In this document: positions 1 through 8,751 of the stretch, in pieces
How positions within the stretch are numbered: position 1 is the first letter of the stretch
How the letters are laid out: each line of letters starts with the position of its first letter
NCBI RefSeq assembly: GCF_900129215.1
Contig: NZ_FQUQ01000004.1
Location: 372,001-436,000 of the forward strand
Source of the DNA: Pedobacter caeni
GTDB taxonomy: Bacteria; Bacteroidota; Bacteroidia; Sphingobacteriales; Sphingobacteriaceae
DNA length: 64,000 bases
Direction: 5' to 3'
Notes under the pieces: model-generated
What the model was told of the DNA's origin: nothing
The model's database searches: none
What the model saw: the letters and a program-made list of their open reading frames with translations, nothing else
Position numbers and translations under genes: made by a program

Positions 1-416
1 ACTTCCGCAGCCAATGCCGTTCCCCTTCGTTTGAACTCGCGAGCACCACCTTCAGCAAAGAGCAGCAGAACCGGGTTACTTTGAGCAATTGAAATAGCCT
101 TGTTTACATCGGAAACAATATCCATGCTGATGTCGGCAATATCCTGAATGGCCAACAAGGATCGTACGGCGGCAGATACCTCACTTAACCCTCGGTAGAT
201 TTGTTGCTGCAAATCATTTACGATGACCAGCTGGCCAGTTACTGCCAATTGACCACGTTGGATCAATGTAAGGTTATCATTCGTTCTATTGAGCTGCCCG
301 TTGATAATTCCTGAGTGTGCAGCCATAGCACCCGCCGTGGTTGGGTCCACATAAATCTGGGCAAAAACAGGACAGGCTGTAATAAAAAGTCCTGCAATTA
401 GAAGTGATCGTTTCAT
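1..416 (-). CDS. traI: TraI-like conjugal transfer protein, 3' end outside window
   Basis: The frame is open from the ATG at 416 to the window edge, giving 138 codons. The N-terminus is a signal peptide (MKRSLLIAGLFITACPVFAQ), so the protein is exported to the periplasm. The rest is mostly helical with no membrane segment. Its ATG overlaps the TGA of traG (ATGA), so the two are translationally coupled. In CTnDOT-like operons the gene after traG encodes the exported protein TraI, and the name rests on that position and the signal peptide, not on a recognised domain. Confidence 0.6.
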   Translation of the reverse strand, partial: MKRSLLIAGLFITACPVFAQIYVDPTTAGAMAAHSGIINGQLNRTNDNLTLIQRGQLAVTGQLVIVNDLQQQIYRGLSEVSAAVRSLLAIQDIADISMDIVSDVNKAISIAQSNPVLLLFAEGGAREFKRRGTALAAE

Positions 417-3154
417 ACAAAATCGGGTTTAAAATATTCAGTTGAACTTGGGATGGGTATACCATCCTTATTAATCTGGCGGATAAAGGCATCCAAAGGC
501 AATCCGCTTTTTTCCATATCGGAGACAAAAGCTTCCAATCCGCTTTGATAGGTCCCGTAGGTGCGGGTATAGATTTCCACCGCACTTTTTTCCGGTTTTT
601 CGGTAGTATAGGCCAAATACTGAAAAATAGAGACCTCCACGCCGTACACTTCCCCCGAAGCACCCCTTCGGATATATACCTCTTTAAAGCGCCCCCTGTT
701 ATCGGTGTTGCCCAGTTTATTAATGGTAAATATCTTCTTTTGCTCGATTTCAGTAATGGCCAGGAGTTTGCCGATCTCCTTGTAATTCTCTTTGAACTTG
801 CTCTGGTCTAGCAGGCAAATGGTATCCGAATTGTTCAGTATACTATCCTTGACCACTGCATTGCCGATAATATCCCCCAATTCCTGGGTGACCACGATGG
901 CCTCGCCCCAAAATTTACGGACAGTCTTATAGAGGTACAAAATGTACCCTGCCATTAAAGGTGAGGCGATTGCCTTCCACGCCTCTTCAATTATGAGGGC
1001 CTTTCGCTGATCCTTACGATGTCTCATCTTCTGGATGAACACATCCATAATGATCAGTGTCACTATGGGAAACAGAATACGGTTCTCCTTAATGGCATCA
1101 ATTTCAAAGACAATGAACCGCTCGGAAAAAAGGGATGCGTCGGCAGGCTCGTTGAGGATACTTTCAAACTCTCCGCCACGGTAAAATTTCTTTAACACGT
1201 ACCTGAACTCGTCCAGGTCGAACGCAATCCTTTCCTCGATTTTGATCTCCGGTATTTTCCCGAGTGCGAACTCATAAAAACTATTAAAATCAAGAGCGGT
1301 AATTCCCGTCCGTTCATGCCTGATACTGCCCAGTTTCTTTTCCTCGTTTACTGCGGAAAAATATTTTTGATTGAAAGCAGCCTTAAACGGAGTCGTATCA
1401 GGATCTTCTGCCAGCAGGACTTCATCTAAATCACTGATTTCCAGGTTAAGCAGATTATCATCGATCACATCGAAGTCCATATCAAAAAGAGGGTTCTCCT
1501 TCATGCTTTCAAAGACACGTTTGCGTATGCTGAAAAGCTGTTTATGGGATAGGCCGGGATACCCCGGATTGAAATATCGGCTATAGTAGGCGGAGATTAC
1601 ATTGGAAATGACATCACGCTCAACCGAGCTTATGGTCCCTTCGGCACCCTTCCACAACAGGCTGACCAGGGTAATCAGAAAATCCTTTTTTTCTATATTG
1701 TATTCACTTTCAGCAATGGCAAAGGGGTTCATCGTAATCGGCTTGCTGTCCGACCAGGTAATGTACTTGCCCCGGAAATAATCGCACATCCCGGAATAGG
1801 AATGCCCGGTATCCACGATCACCACATCCATGTTATAGAGCATATACTGCTCAATCAAGGCGTTCATAAAAAAACTCTTCCCGCTGCCTGATGGGCCGAG
1901 CACAAATTTATTTCGGTTATTGATCCGGTTGGTGCGCATGGGCAGGTCTGCGGGGTCTATCCCCACGGGAATACCTTGGCGGTCGGTAAAGCGAACCAGG
2001 AAGTCCGAGGGTTCATCTTTTAACAGAGATTCCTTAAAAAAGAAGCAGAGGGCAGCATCGGCGGTTGTCAAAAACCAGTCGTATTTTTTTAGTTCTACAC
2101 CATTGCCAGGCAATGCGCAGCGGAAAAGTTCTAACTGATTATAGGCGTTTCGTGATGGGATAATTCCCTGCTGAAAAAGTGCTGCATCAATATAATTAAC
2201 AGCCTTCCTGATTTGTTCTTCCTCTGCACATACGATCATGGAATAATGGGCATTGACGAGCATTTGATTTTCTCTTGCTACATCAACCAGCAACATATCT
2301 ATATCCTCAACGCAGATGAGGTTGGCCGGATCGGGAACGCCTGAATGGCGTTTACGTTTCAGCTCTAGTTTATTGAGTGTTAGCTGTTGTGGTGGTATCT
2401 CTAACAATTGGTTATAAATGATAACACGATATCCAGGAACCTGATGTAAAAAAGAAAGGTTATCTACCGGAAAATCCCGCATTCCTTTGTTATCCTGCTT
2501 TTCGGTGTAGGGGCCTAACTTTTCCGGTAGATCCACCGAATCGGTATTGACCATGCTGATACAACGGATGGCCAGATTACCCAAATTCAATTGTTCATCC
2601 CCACAACGCATATTATTAAGAGTGGTATGGGGCGAGGCAAACTCCATGCTAAGCACCTTACTTATGTATCGGTTGATTTCAACCTCATTCAAAAAGCTTG
2701 GGTTGAATCCGGCATTGGCTAGCAAATCTGAAATTTTAATCACGTTCTGAAAGAAATCTGACAATACTTTTTTATCATAAGTATAGAAAGCACCGCGTTT
2801 AACCTGCTTGGTAATAATCAGGTAGGATTTAATGTCTGTATATTCTCGTCCTTCAAAATGTGCGTGATACTTCTGTTGTAAAAATTCGCTCTGATTTACA
2901 CCCTTATATTTCCTGCGGATGAAAACATCCTGCTTTTGTATTATGTGTCCTTCGCCTAGAATCTTAATGATGTTTAGCAATACACTTTGATAAGCATTGT
3001 AAGCATCAGGGTCGGCGCCGTATTGCGGCACCGGGTTACTAATGTGCAGGATCATGGAGAAATCACCATTCTCGCCGTACAATAGCTGTAAGCCATTATA
3101 GGTATCGATCCCAGCAAAAGGAATTTTAAATCCTGTTTTTCTTTCTCGCTGCAT
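413..3154 (-). CDS. traG: TraG, VirB4-type conjugation ATPase
   Basis: The 913-residue product matches the length and layout of TraG conjugative transposon ATPases, the VirB4-like motor of the type IV secretion machine at the inner membrane. Walker A is visible as GPSGSGKS near residues 420-427. A Walker B-like ALIIEEAWK lies near residue 730, followed by a VVTQEL motif typical of VirB4 proteins. The N-terminal 400 residues form the usual non-ATPase half. The gene overlaps traF upstream by 29 bp and the TraI-like gene downstream by ATGA, so it sits inside one transfer operon. Confidence 0.95.
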   Translation of the reverse strand: MQRERKTGFKIPFAGIDTYNGLQLLYGENGDFSMILHISNPVPQYGADPDAYNAYQSVLLNIIKILGEGHIIQKQDVFIRRKYKGVNQSEFLQQKYHAHFEGREYTDIKSYLIITKQVKRGAFYTYDKKVLSDFFQNVIKISDLLANAGFNPSFLNEVEINRYISKVLSMEFASPHTTLNNMRCGDEQLNLGNLAIRCISMVNTDSVDLPEKLGPYTEKQDNKGMRDFPVDNLSFLHQVPGYRVIIYNQLLEIPPQQLTLNKLELKRKRHSGVPDPANLICVEDIDMLLVDVARENQMLVNAHYSMIVCAEEEQIRKAVNYIDAALFQQGIIPSRNAYNQLELFRCALPGNGVELKKYDWFLTTADAALCFFFKESLLKDEPSDFLVRFTDRQGIPVGIDPADLPMRTNRINNRNKFVLGPSGSGKSFFMNALIEQYMLYNMDVVIVDTGHSYSGMCDYFRGKYITWSDSKPITMNPFAIAESEYNIEKKDFLITLVSLLWKGAEGTISSVERDVISNVISAYYSRYFNPGYPGLSHKQLFSIRKRVFESMKENPLFDMDFDVIDDNLLNLEISDLDEVLLAEDPDTTPFKAAFNQKYFSAVNEEKKLGSIRHERTGITALDFNSFYEFALGKIPEIKIEERIAFDLDEFRYVLKKFYRGGEFESILNEPADASLFSERFIVFEIDAIKENRILFPIVTLIIMDVFIQKMRHRKDQRKALIIEEAWKAIASPLMAGYILYLYKTVRKFWGEAIVVTQELGDIIGNAVVKDSILNNSDTICLLDQSKFKENYKEIGKLLAITEIEQKKIFTINKLGNTDNRGRFKEVYIRRGASGEVYGVEVSIFQYLAYTTEKPEKSAVEIYTRTYGTYQSGLEAFVSDMEKSGLPLDAFIRQINKDGIPIPSSTEYFKPDFV

Positions 3155-3434
3155 AGTTTAGTTTTAAGTGGACTGGATGGATAAAAATCCCTGTGTTTCG
3201 GGTTTTGGAGTGGAGGCCGTCTTTCTGTCGAAAAAAGGTATAGGTGAGCCCAGCTGAGATCAGGGCAATGGTCAAAAAACCACCTAAGTACATACTGGTG
3301 AGGGCTCCAGTAAGGCCTCCGATTATCAGACCTCCAACTAAGGAACCTAATCCCCAATAAATGAATTTTCCTTTGAACCCCCGGTAAATAAGGGGCTTTT
3401 GAAGCCCCTTATAGATTGCATACTTAGCGATCAT
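3126..3434 (-). CDS. traF: TraF, DUF4133 conjugation membrane protein
   Basis: The 102-residue product has the DUF4133 layout: a short N-terminus containing a KGLQKP segment, then two closely spaced hydrophobic helices (about residues 25-65), then a basic tail. The ATG at 3434 was chosen because it shares a TAATG junction with the upstream traE stop; a longer frame reaching 3542 would run deep into traE. The family always sits between traE and traG in CTnDOT-like operons and is presumed to be a VirB3-like inner membrane part of the transfer pore. Confidence 0.88.
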   Translation of the reverse strand: MIAKYAIYKGLQKPLIYRGFKGKFIYWGLGSLVGGLIIGGLTGALTSMYLGGFLTIALISAGLTYTFFRQKDGLHSKTRNTGIFIHPVHLKLNYAARKKNRI

Positions 3435-3745
3435 TATACGCCGAAAAATGCTTTGATTACCACCGATACGAGTACCAGGAATAAACAGGAACCGCCCCAG
3501 GACATAAGTTCCTTGTTTATGTCCTGGTCCCCCGCGTTCCATTTGATGTACACGCGAACCCCACCGATCAATCCGACTACCGCACCGATAGCCAAAATCA
3601 GCGTAGATACTGGATCTACGTAACTTGTCAGGGAAGAAGTGGCGGCGTTTATACCGATGGAACCTCCGCCTTGGGCAAACGAAGATTGAGCCGCAAGCAT
3701 TGAAAATGCAGTGATTGCAAACAGTTTTTTGTTGTTTACTGTCAT
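3434..3745 (-). CDS. traE: TraE, DUF4134 conjugation membrane protein
   Basis: The 103-residue product has a cleavable signal peptide ending near SSFAQ, a glycine-rich linker, and two hydrophobic helices separated by a short polar loop (GVRVYIKWNAGDQD). This is the DUF4134 layout, comparable to VirB2/TrbC-type pilin-like proteins. It ends on the traF start codon (TAATG). A second, diverged copy of the same family lies immediately upstream at 3789-4109, with the loop conserved as GLRVYANWQSGKHH. Confidence 0.9.
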   Translation of the reverse strand: MTVNNKKLFAITAFSMLAAQSSFAQGGGSIGINAATSSLTSYVDPVSTLILAIGAVVGLIGGVRVYIKWNAGDQDINKELMSWGGSCLFLVLVSVVIKAFFGV

Positions 3746-3788
3746 GAATTGAGAAATTAAATGGTGAATGAAAAATTGAAAAGGCTGT

Positions 3789-4109
3789 TTAATGCACCCC
3801 GAACAGGGCTTTGAGGGCTGCCCCGATGATAGAAAAGAAGAGGCAGGAAAAGAACCAACCCATCACTTGGGCGTCTATATGATGTTTGCCGGATTGCCAA
3901 TTGGCATATACCCGAAGACCGCCCAGTATGCCACTGATGGCACCGAGGACAAGTACTAAGTCAGAAAGGCTGAAATACCAACGATGCATTTCTCCACTGA
4001 CCTCGTAGAATTCACTGATACCTGGCGGTGATTGTGCCGTAGCCAAAAAAGGCAGGGCAAAAAAAAAGACAACCGGAGTTGTCTTTAAAAGTGGATACTT
4101 GAATTTCAT
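3789..4109 (-). CDS. Second TraE-type (DUF4134) protein
   Basis: The 106-residue product has a signal peptide ending near LATAQ, two hydrophobic helices and the loop GLRVYANWQSGKHH, so it is a paralogue of the traE product 43 bp downstream. The gene is intact and in the same operon, 7 bp after the TraD-like gene. Tandem TraE-type genes could supply two pilin-like subunits, or one could be a duplicated spare; the sequence does not decide. Confidence 0.82.
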   Translation of the reverse strand: MKFKYPLLKTTPVVFFFALPFLATAQSPPGISEFYEVSGEMHRWYFSLSDLVLVLGAISGILGGLRVYANWQSGKHHIDAQVMGWFFSCLFFSIIGAALKALFGVH

Positions 4110-4116
4110 CGTTGCC

Positions 4117-4422
4117 TTAATAAGGTATGGCTTTGGTGTACTCGATGACCTCGGACTGGGCCAGGGCGAAAAGTTGTTGAAGTCTTACTCCGCCAGTGCT
4201 AATAAGCGGACCAGAAGATATAACCTGCCTGCTTTTGGGTTCGGGTGATGGTTCATCAGAGCCGACCTGTTTGGGCTGGGTTTCTTCGGAGAATACGAGT
4301 TCGTCCTGGCTCGTGTCTGTGATCGGTTGGCCTCGTGACCTTATCATGTCAAAGAGGATGTTAAACAGGTAATAAAGGGAATAGACAGCGGCAATGCTGA
4401 GTAGAAATTGTGTCCAATTCAT
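4117..4422 (-). CDS. TraD-like small membrane protein
   Basis: The 101-residue product starts with one hydrophobic helix (about residues 4-26, FLLSIAAVYSLYYLFNILF). A hydrophilic, proline- and glutamate-rich region follows, then a short C-terminal helix. The start overlaps the stop of the upstream gene as ATGA. In CTnDOT-like operons traD occupies this position before traE. The label depends on position and topology because no domain was recognised. Confidence 0.55.
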   Translation of the reverse strand: MNWTQFLLSIAAVYSLYYLFNILFDMIRSRGQPITDTSQDELVFSEETQPKQVGSDEPSPEPKSRQVISSGPLISTGGVRLQQLFALAQSEVIEYTKAIPY

Positions 4423-4784
4423 AATTTGATGGTTTTAATGTTTTCTTTGACGTATTCTATAAGTTCAGGGTGGGTAAGAAGAAAATGTTGCAAGCTGAAT
4501 GCGATTAGTTTGTTCATATCAATTGCTTTGGCAATTTTCAATTGCTTCAACAGGAATACAGTGCGGTCATCCAGGCGGATCAGCAGTTTTTCCCTTCCTG
4601 TTAGTTCAAAAGCCAGGATACTTTCAAACAGGGTATCGAGCTTTGCGTCTGGGGGCTTTTTAGTTAATTTGTTTATAGGTGTTTGCTTAACCGCAGACTT
4701 GCCGTCCTCTATTTCCTTATCGGGATGTCCATCTTTTTTAATGGTTTCTCTTAGCTCATCGGCCAATGATTTAATCTGGCTCAT
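4419..4784 (-). CDS. TraB/TraC-like (DUF3408-type) conjugation protein
   Basis: The 121-residue product has a charged N-terminal half and a C-terminal helical segment starting at KLLIRLDDRTVFLL. That resembles the ribbon-helix-helix-like end of DUF3408 proteins (TraB/TraC). The ATG at 4784 is preferred to one 15 bp upstream because it overlaps the ParA stop as ATGA. The stop in turn overlaps the TraD-like start. The family follows traA in CTnDOT operons and may bind DNA or ParA, which is inferred. Confidence 0.5.
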   Translation of the reverse strand: MSQIKSLADELRETIKKDGHPDKEIEDGKSAVKQTPINKLTKKPPDAKLDTLFESILAFELTGREKLLIRLDDRTVFLLKQLKIAKAIDMNKLIAFSLQHFLLTHPELIEYVKENIKTIKL

Positions 4785-5416
4785 GTATGGTCCTCCCAAT
4801 CTAGGTACTGGTTATAGATCAGATCAAGCAACGGCAATACGACTGGGTATAAAATTAGTGGTGTTTGGAAAGTGCTGATCCGCTGAAAATCCACGCGGTC
4901 AGCAAGGCTTGGAGCAACCACCCCAAAACGCCGCAGTACATTTTCAATTTCAGTCTTTGTTTCATATTTCACTGTATTTTTAACACGGTTAGGAATAAAT
5001 ATGAATGGGGCCTTATCATTGATCTTCCGTAGCACCATTGCAAACAGTAAGGTCGAATCCACAGAAAATTCATCATAGGCGAAAGGACAAAGGATAAGGT
5101 CACATGCAGCAAACAAAGGCAGCAGTCCGTCATCATCCATTTTTCCGGGGAGGTCGATCAATATGATTTCGCCAGATCGGTTGCTCAGTGCATTGTGTAG
5201 GGATGGAAAATGTTTAAGATCAGCTGGAACAATTTCATAAAGTGGCTCATTTTCCAAAATTCTTGCCTTTTGAGCTTTTGTGGCCAACGACTGTTGATAA
5301 TCCATATCCAAGACAGTGACGTTACGCTTTTTGATTTGAGTAAGGTAATTGGCCAAAAGTAGCGTAAGCGTACTTTTGCCGGCACCACCTTTTTGATTGC
5401 CTAATAGTATTAGCAT
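4781..5416 (-). CDS. traA: TraA, ParA-family ATPase
   Basis: The 211-residue product carries the deviant Walker A of ParA/MinD ATPases (KGGAGKST, residues 9-16), followed by VLDMDYQQS (Walker A' region) and IILIDLPG (Walker B). TraA of CTnDOT-like elements is this protein, the first gene of the tra operon. It probably helps position or partition the element or the relaxosome. Its stop overlaps the next start (ATGA). The mob genes lie 69 bp upstream on the same strand. Confidence 0.9.
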   Translation of the reverse strand: MLILLGNQKGGAGKSTLTLLLANYLTQIKKRNVTVLDMDYQQSLATKAQKARILENEPLYEIVPADLKHFPSLHNALSNRSGEIILIDLPGKMDDDGLLPLFAACDLILCPFAYDEFSVDSTLLFAMVLRKINDKAPFIFIPNRVKNTVKYETKTEIENVLRRFGVVAPSLADRVDFQRISTFQTPLILYPVVLPLLDLIYNQYLDWEDHT

Positions 5417-5485
5417 AATAATAGTTTTTTAAGTTCTTTTAGGAGGTGTTATTTGAGAAAGGTTAAAGAACCAGGTCGCTTTAAG

Positions 5486-6850
5486 TTATCGGGTATTGGT
5501 TCTGGTTTTGCGCTTACGCTGCCTGTTACGACCAAGTATAGCTTCATCGTCGATGTCATCGGCAATATCCAAATTGATTTCTGGGAACGAGGTTGTAGGA
5601 GTTGGTTCTTCTGTAAATCCTGAAACCTCTGAAGACTTGTCTGGGGGAATTGAAGAATCGGTATCATCTTGTTTTACCCTTTCGCTTTGTAGGGTTGGGA
5701 TTATATCATTATTAATAAAATCCCCGGCTGACTGATCTGGTGCAACATAAAAATCGGAATCTCCCAGTTTGACCGTTTCACTTTCAAAAGTTAAAGTTAT
5801 ATCGGTATAATTTGAATCCTCTGCTGACTGATCTGTGATGACATTGGAATCAGAATTATCCTGTTTGACAGTTTCATTTTCGACAGGTGACTCATTGTCT
5901 TGTTGAAGATCGCTTGATGGCTTAATAAATTCGGCAATTGGCATCAGTTCGCCGCCTTTGTAAACGGTCGTTCTTGCATGGTCTATTACAGTGTAACCGT
6001 AAGGAGGCAATCCCGGCTTTCCGTGATAAAGGATCTGTAAACCAAACTTTGAAGAAAGTACTTCTGCGAGCTCTGAAGTATATCCTGTAGGTTTGGCTAC
6101 ACTACCTCCGGGCAGTGGCGTTATTAATGGAACAGCAACTGGACTATGATTTAATCGGTATTTTTCCGTTATCGCTCTTAGCTGTGCTAAGCGGTCGATG
6201 TTTTGATTGTAAAGACTAATCTTAGCATCAACTTCGGAAACATCAATGCTTCCCTGTAGCTTGCCATACTTAAAAAGCTGATATTGCCCTCCTGTCAATT
6301 TCAGGGAATAACCTTGGCATTCCAATAGCATCATAAACTGGGGACGAGTTGAAAAATTGTAACTCATTGCCTTTTCCAGGTCTTTGTTTACAGTCTCTTT
6401 TTCATCGAGTCCCATTACTTGATTTAAAACCTGGTAAGCGCGGATTTTTTCGTAGCTGTCATTTATCTTTTTGCCATTTTCATCTATGCGGGTAGAGACA
6501 ATGTGAATATGATTATTGTCCGTGTCTTTATGGAAGACCAATAAGTAAGGCTGGTTTTCATAACCCATCCCTTTTAACCAGGCAGTAGCGATTTCAGTGA
6601 GTTGTTCCTTGCTATGTGATTTTCCTTTACAGGAAATGACCGCGTGGAACTGCGGATATTTAATCCTTGCGCTTGTTTTCGAACGGGCTTCGAGGTAATT
6701 GATATAATCCTTTGGTCTAAGATGTTCCAGGGCTTGCAAGGCACCGAAATTTTCCACCTTCATCAGTTCGCCTTTATCGTTTTCTATTTTGGTTGTGTTG
6801 TAACTTACACCTTTAAACGTGGCGGACGGGCGAAGGATTTTTACGATCAT
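5486..6850 (-). CDS. mobB: MobB-type relaxase
   Basis: The 454-residue product nicks DNA at oriT and pilots the strand during conjugation. The metal-binding motif is visible as H107-K-D109 with N-N-H-I-H (H114, H116), the HxD...HxH signature of relaxase/mobilisation nucleases. The N-terminal tyrosine candidates Y17 and Y49 are in the expected region. The C-terminal 150 residues are acidic, of low complexity and contain repeated QDxSD/DQSAxD units, ending in a basic RQRKRKTRTNTR tail. It follows mobA by 2 bp. Confidence 0.92.
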   Translation of the reverse strand: MIVKILRPSATFKGVSYNTTKIENDKGELMKVENFGALQALEHLRPKDYINYLEARSKTSARIKYPQFHAVISCKGKSHSKEQLTEIATAWLKGMGYENQPYLLVFHKDTDNNHIHIVSTRIDENGKKINDSYEKIRAYQVLNQVMGLDEKETVNKDLEKAMSYNFSTRPQFMMLLECQGYSLKLTGGQYQLFKYGKLQGSIDVSEVDAKISLYNQNIDRLAQLRAITEKYRLNHSPVAVPLITPLPGGSVAKPTGYTSELAEVLSSKFGLQILYHGKPGLPPYGYTVIDHARTTVYKGGELMPIAEFIKPSSDLQQDNESPVENETVKQDNSDSNVITDQSAEDSNYTDITLTFESETVKLGDSDFYVAPDQSAGDFINNDIIPTLQSERVKQDDTDSSIPPDKSSEVSGFTEEPTPTTSFPEINLDIADDIDDEAILGRNRQRKRKTRTNTR

Positions 6851-6852
6851 GA

Positions 6853-7254
6853 TTAACCTTTCATTAAGCGGATGACTTGGCGAATACTTTTTTCGAGCTC
6901 CTGCAGTACGGCGATGTATTTGCCTAAAAGACTATTAAATTCAGTAGAAATACTTTGACTTAGCATGCCCTGTTTGTGAAGTATATTGGCGTGCCTGGCT
7001 AATTGGTTTATATTATTACCTGATCGGCCAAGTTCTGTTCCGATGTCATTTAGTTGTTTCATCAGTTCTTTACTGTTCACAAGCATTTTGGTTGCTTTTT
7101 GTAGTACCCGGATGCGAACTATATCGGCACGACTGATACCTAGTGATTTTTCTAACTCTATGAGTTGCTGCAATTCCTGCTCGCTTAATCTTAACTCAAA
7201 ACGGCGGGTTTTAAGTACAAACCCCTTGTCAGTAAGCTTCTTGCTGTTCCCCAT
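6853..7254 (-). CDS. mobA: MobA, MobC-type relaxosome accessory protein
   Basis: The 133-residue product has an N-terminal ribbon-helix-helix-like segment (RFELRLSEQELQQL, about residues 18-31). It then has the MobC-family core with GNNINQLARHAN near residues 78-89. Such proteins bind oriT and help the relaxase melt and nick it. It sits directly before mobB with a 2 bp gap, the conserved mobA-mobB order of Bacteroidota elements. Ten bp upstream lies the methyltransferase stop, so the three genes are probably cotranscribed. Confidence 0.85.
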   Translation of the reverse strand: MGNSKKLTDKGFVLKTRRFELRLSEQELQQLIELEKSLGISRADIVRIRVLQKATKMLVNSKELMKQLNDIGTELGRSGNNINQLARHANILHKQGMLSQSISTEFNSLLGKYIAVLQELEKSIRQVIRLMKG

Positions 7255-7263
7255 AGTTAATAA

Positions 7264-8304
7264 TTAAGGCTTTTGCTCAATGGACTGGATAACGCGGAAT
7301 ATTTCTAGTGCGACTTGTGGTACAATTGCATTACCGTAAGCTTTTACACTTTCGGCTCTCCATGCTGAAAAGGTAATTCCGTCCAATTCGCTGGGAAGCC
7401 CATCATCGCCGCCACAAAACGGGGGTTCAACTGGCCATGTCTCCCAGCTGGGAATTTGGTATTGCCAATCTGTGCTGTGGTGGGTAAAATTCGGATCAGA
7501 CGTTCCAATATGGAGGCTGGCAAATTCCCCGGTTTCTGTTTGTACCGTTTCGTTTGGGTTTGAAGTGTGTAGTAGACCAGAAAATCTGTCAAAGATACTT
7601 GACCTCCGTTTCCCTTCGCGTTTTTGCGGTTCGCCAATTGTCTGCCTTCTTTTATTTGCGCTAGTGTAACTCCCATATTGCTGATCTCTGTCGCTGTTGG
7701 TGTGGGCAACAAACCAGACCCTGTCTCTCTGGTGCGGGGCGTTAAGGGCAGCAGCCGGAATACAACAAACGACTGGTGTGCCATCTTTAAGCTGCGGTAA
7801 TACATATCCTGCTGCACTGATTTCTGAAATAATGCTTCCGATAACTCTTCGCTGGAGTCTGATAATGGTACTGTCCGCTTGTTGGTTACTGTCCTGACAA
7901 AAAAGCTCAACCGCTTTAATTTCCATTTCAGAAAGACTGTCTGGTTCGAGAATGCTGAAGAGGCCAGCAACGTTTTCAAGAACAATCCACTGAGGTCGTG
8001 ATTCTTTAATAATTCGGCAAGCCTCTGGGAAGAGATAGCGGTCATCCGCTTTGCCCTTTCGCTTTCCGGCCTGACTGAATGGCTGGCAGGGAAATCCCCC
8101 GGAGATGATGTCAACGTGTCCTCTAAACTGAGCTGCGCTGAATTGAAAGATGTCGTCATAATGAAGGGTGTTTGGCCAATAATGTTTAAGAATGGTTTGG
8201 CAAAAAGGATTCCTTTCGCAGGAAAAAACATTCTGCCATCCTAGCCAGGTAGCTGCGATGTCAAACCCGCCGATACCGCTGAATAGGCTGCCGTGTCTAA
8301 ACAT
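7264..8304 (-). CDS. DNA (cytosine-5) methyltransferase
   Basis: All key C5-methyltransferase motifs are visible in order: SAM-binding LFSGIGGF (residues 7-14), catalytic GGFPCQPFS with Cys73, ENV at 110-112, QRDRVW at 192-197, and GNAIVP near 324. The variable target-recognition region between is short. No restriction endonuclease is adjacent, so this looks like an orphan enzyme that may protect the element on transfer or modulate expression. Reading frame +1 of the same strand is also open for 295 codons inside this gene (7344-8231). The start at 8304 gives the standard N-terminus. Confidence 0.95.
   Translation of the reverse strand: MFRHGSLFSGIGGFDIAATWLGWQNVFSCERNPFCQTILKHYWPNTLHYDDIFQFSAAQFRGHVDIISGGFPCQPFSQAGKRKGKADDRYLFPEACRIIKESRPQWIVLENVAGLFSILEPDSLSEMEIKAVELFCQDSNQQADSTIIRLQRRVIGSIISEISAAGYVLPQLKDGTPVVCCIPAAALNAPHQRDRVWFVAHTNSDRDQQYGSYTSANKRRQTIGEPQKREGKRRSSIFDRFSGLLHTSNPNETVQTETGEFASLHIGTSDPNFTHHSTDWQYQIPSWETWPVEPPFCGGDDGLPSELDGITFSAWRAESVKAYGNAIVPQVALEIFRVIQSIEQKP
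7344..8231 (-). CDS. Overlapping 295-codon frame inside the methyltransferase gene
   Basis: This frame lies wholly inside the cytosine methyltransferase gene, shifted +1 on the same strand, and is stop-free for 888 bp. The residues opposite the catalytic GGFPCQPFS motif read SPGDFPASHS (43-52). The C-terminal part reads LNPRFVAAMMGFPANWTEL (about 266-284). From memory, proteins with FPASHS and LNPxxVxxxMGFPxxWT motifs are annotated separately next to phage and plasmid cytosine methyltransferases. This may therefore be a real dual-coded gene or a conserved by-product of constrained codons. A possible internal ATG is at 8159. Function unknown. Confidence 0.4.
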   Translation of the reverse strand: MFFPAKGILFAKPFLNIIGQTPFIMTTSFNSAQLSLEDTLTSSPGDFPASHSVRPESERAKRMTAISSQRLAELLKNHDLSGLFLKTLLASSAFSNQTVFLKWKLKRLSFFVRTVTNKRTVPLSDSSEELSEALFQKSVQQDMYYRSLKMAHQSFVVFRLLPLTPRTRETGSGLLPTPTATEISNMGVTLAQIKEGRQLANRKNAKGNGGQVSLTDFLVYYTLQTQTKRYKQKPGNLPASILERLIRILPTTAQIGNTKFPAGRHGQLNPRFVAAMMGFPANWTELPFQHGEPKV

Positions 8305-8502
8305 AGGCGGCTTTCTTAAATTCGTGGCTAAGCATTGTAAGACACGGGCACGGCGAAGGCATTACGACCTTCGTCATGATAGAATTGCGTATTAGCATAG
8401 GCTAAATTTTAAGGGTTAGAAATTGGATTTGGGCGATTGCCTTAGAACGGTGATATGAACGCTTTGCCGGAAAAAAAGGGAGTTGCGACCTTTTTTCTTC
8501 CT

Positions 8503-8602
8503 TAACTGCCTTTCCCCAACGGGGTTAGGCAGCTTAAGGCAAGTTCGTTTTTGTCCACAGACCAGCCGAAGGCGGGCTGTACGGACAAAAACACAACTTG
8601 CC
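8503..8602. repeat. Two large imperfect inverted repeats, oriT-like region
   Basis: The first inverted repeat pairs 8503-8517 with 8521-8536 (CTGCCT...AGGCAG around CCCC/GGGG). The second pairs 8538-8556 with 8583-8602 (GGCAAGTT...TTTTTGTCC with GGACAAAAA...AACTTGCC) and encloses a GC-rich inner hairpin. They lie in the noncoding gap between the methyltransferase/mob genes and the primase genes. That is a plausible site for oriT or a regulatory cruciform. No nick site consensus was recognised. Confidence 0.5.
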
Positions 8603-8751
8603 CAATAACAAACAAAAAAAGGTAGTTATACCATTCCGATGAAAATTGGGACGATTGCAATGAACTGTGGGGGTTAATTCCATGATGTATAAACAGATTG
8701 TTGTTTAGACAGAATCCTTTATTGTCGCATATTGGTTTAGATGCTTATAAG

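Noticed and set aside
286..663. 125-codon minus-strand frame across the traG/TraI-like junction
   Set aside because: It is out of frame with both traG and the signal-peptide-bearing downstream gene, which together explain this DNA.
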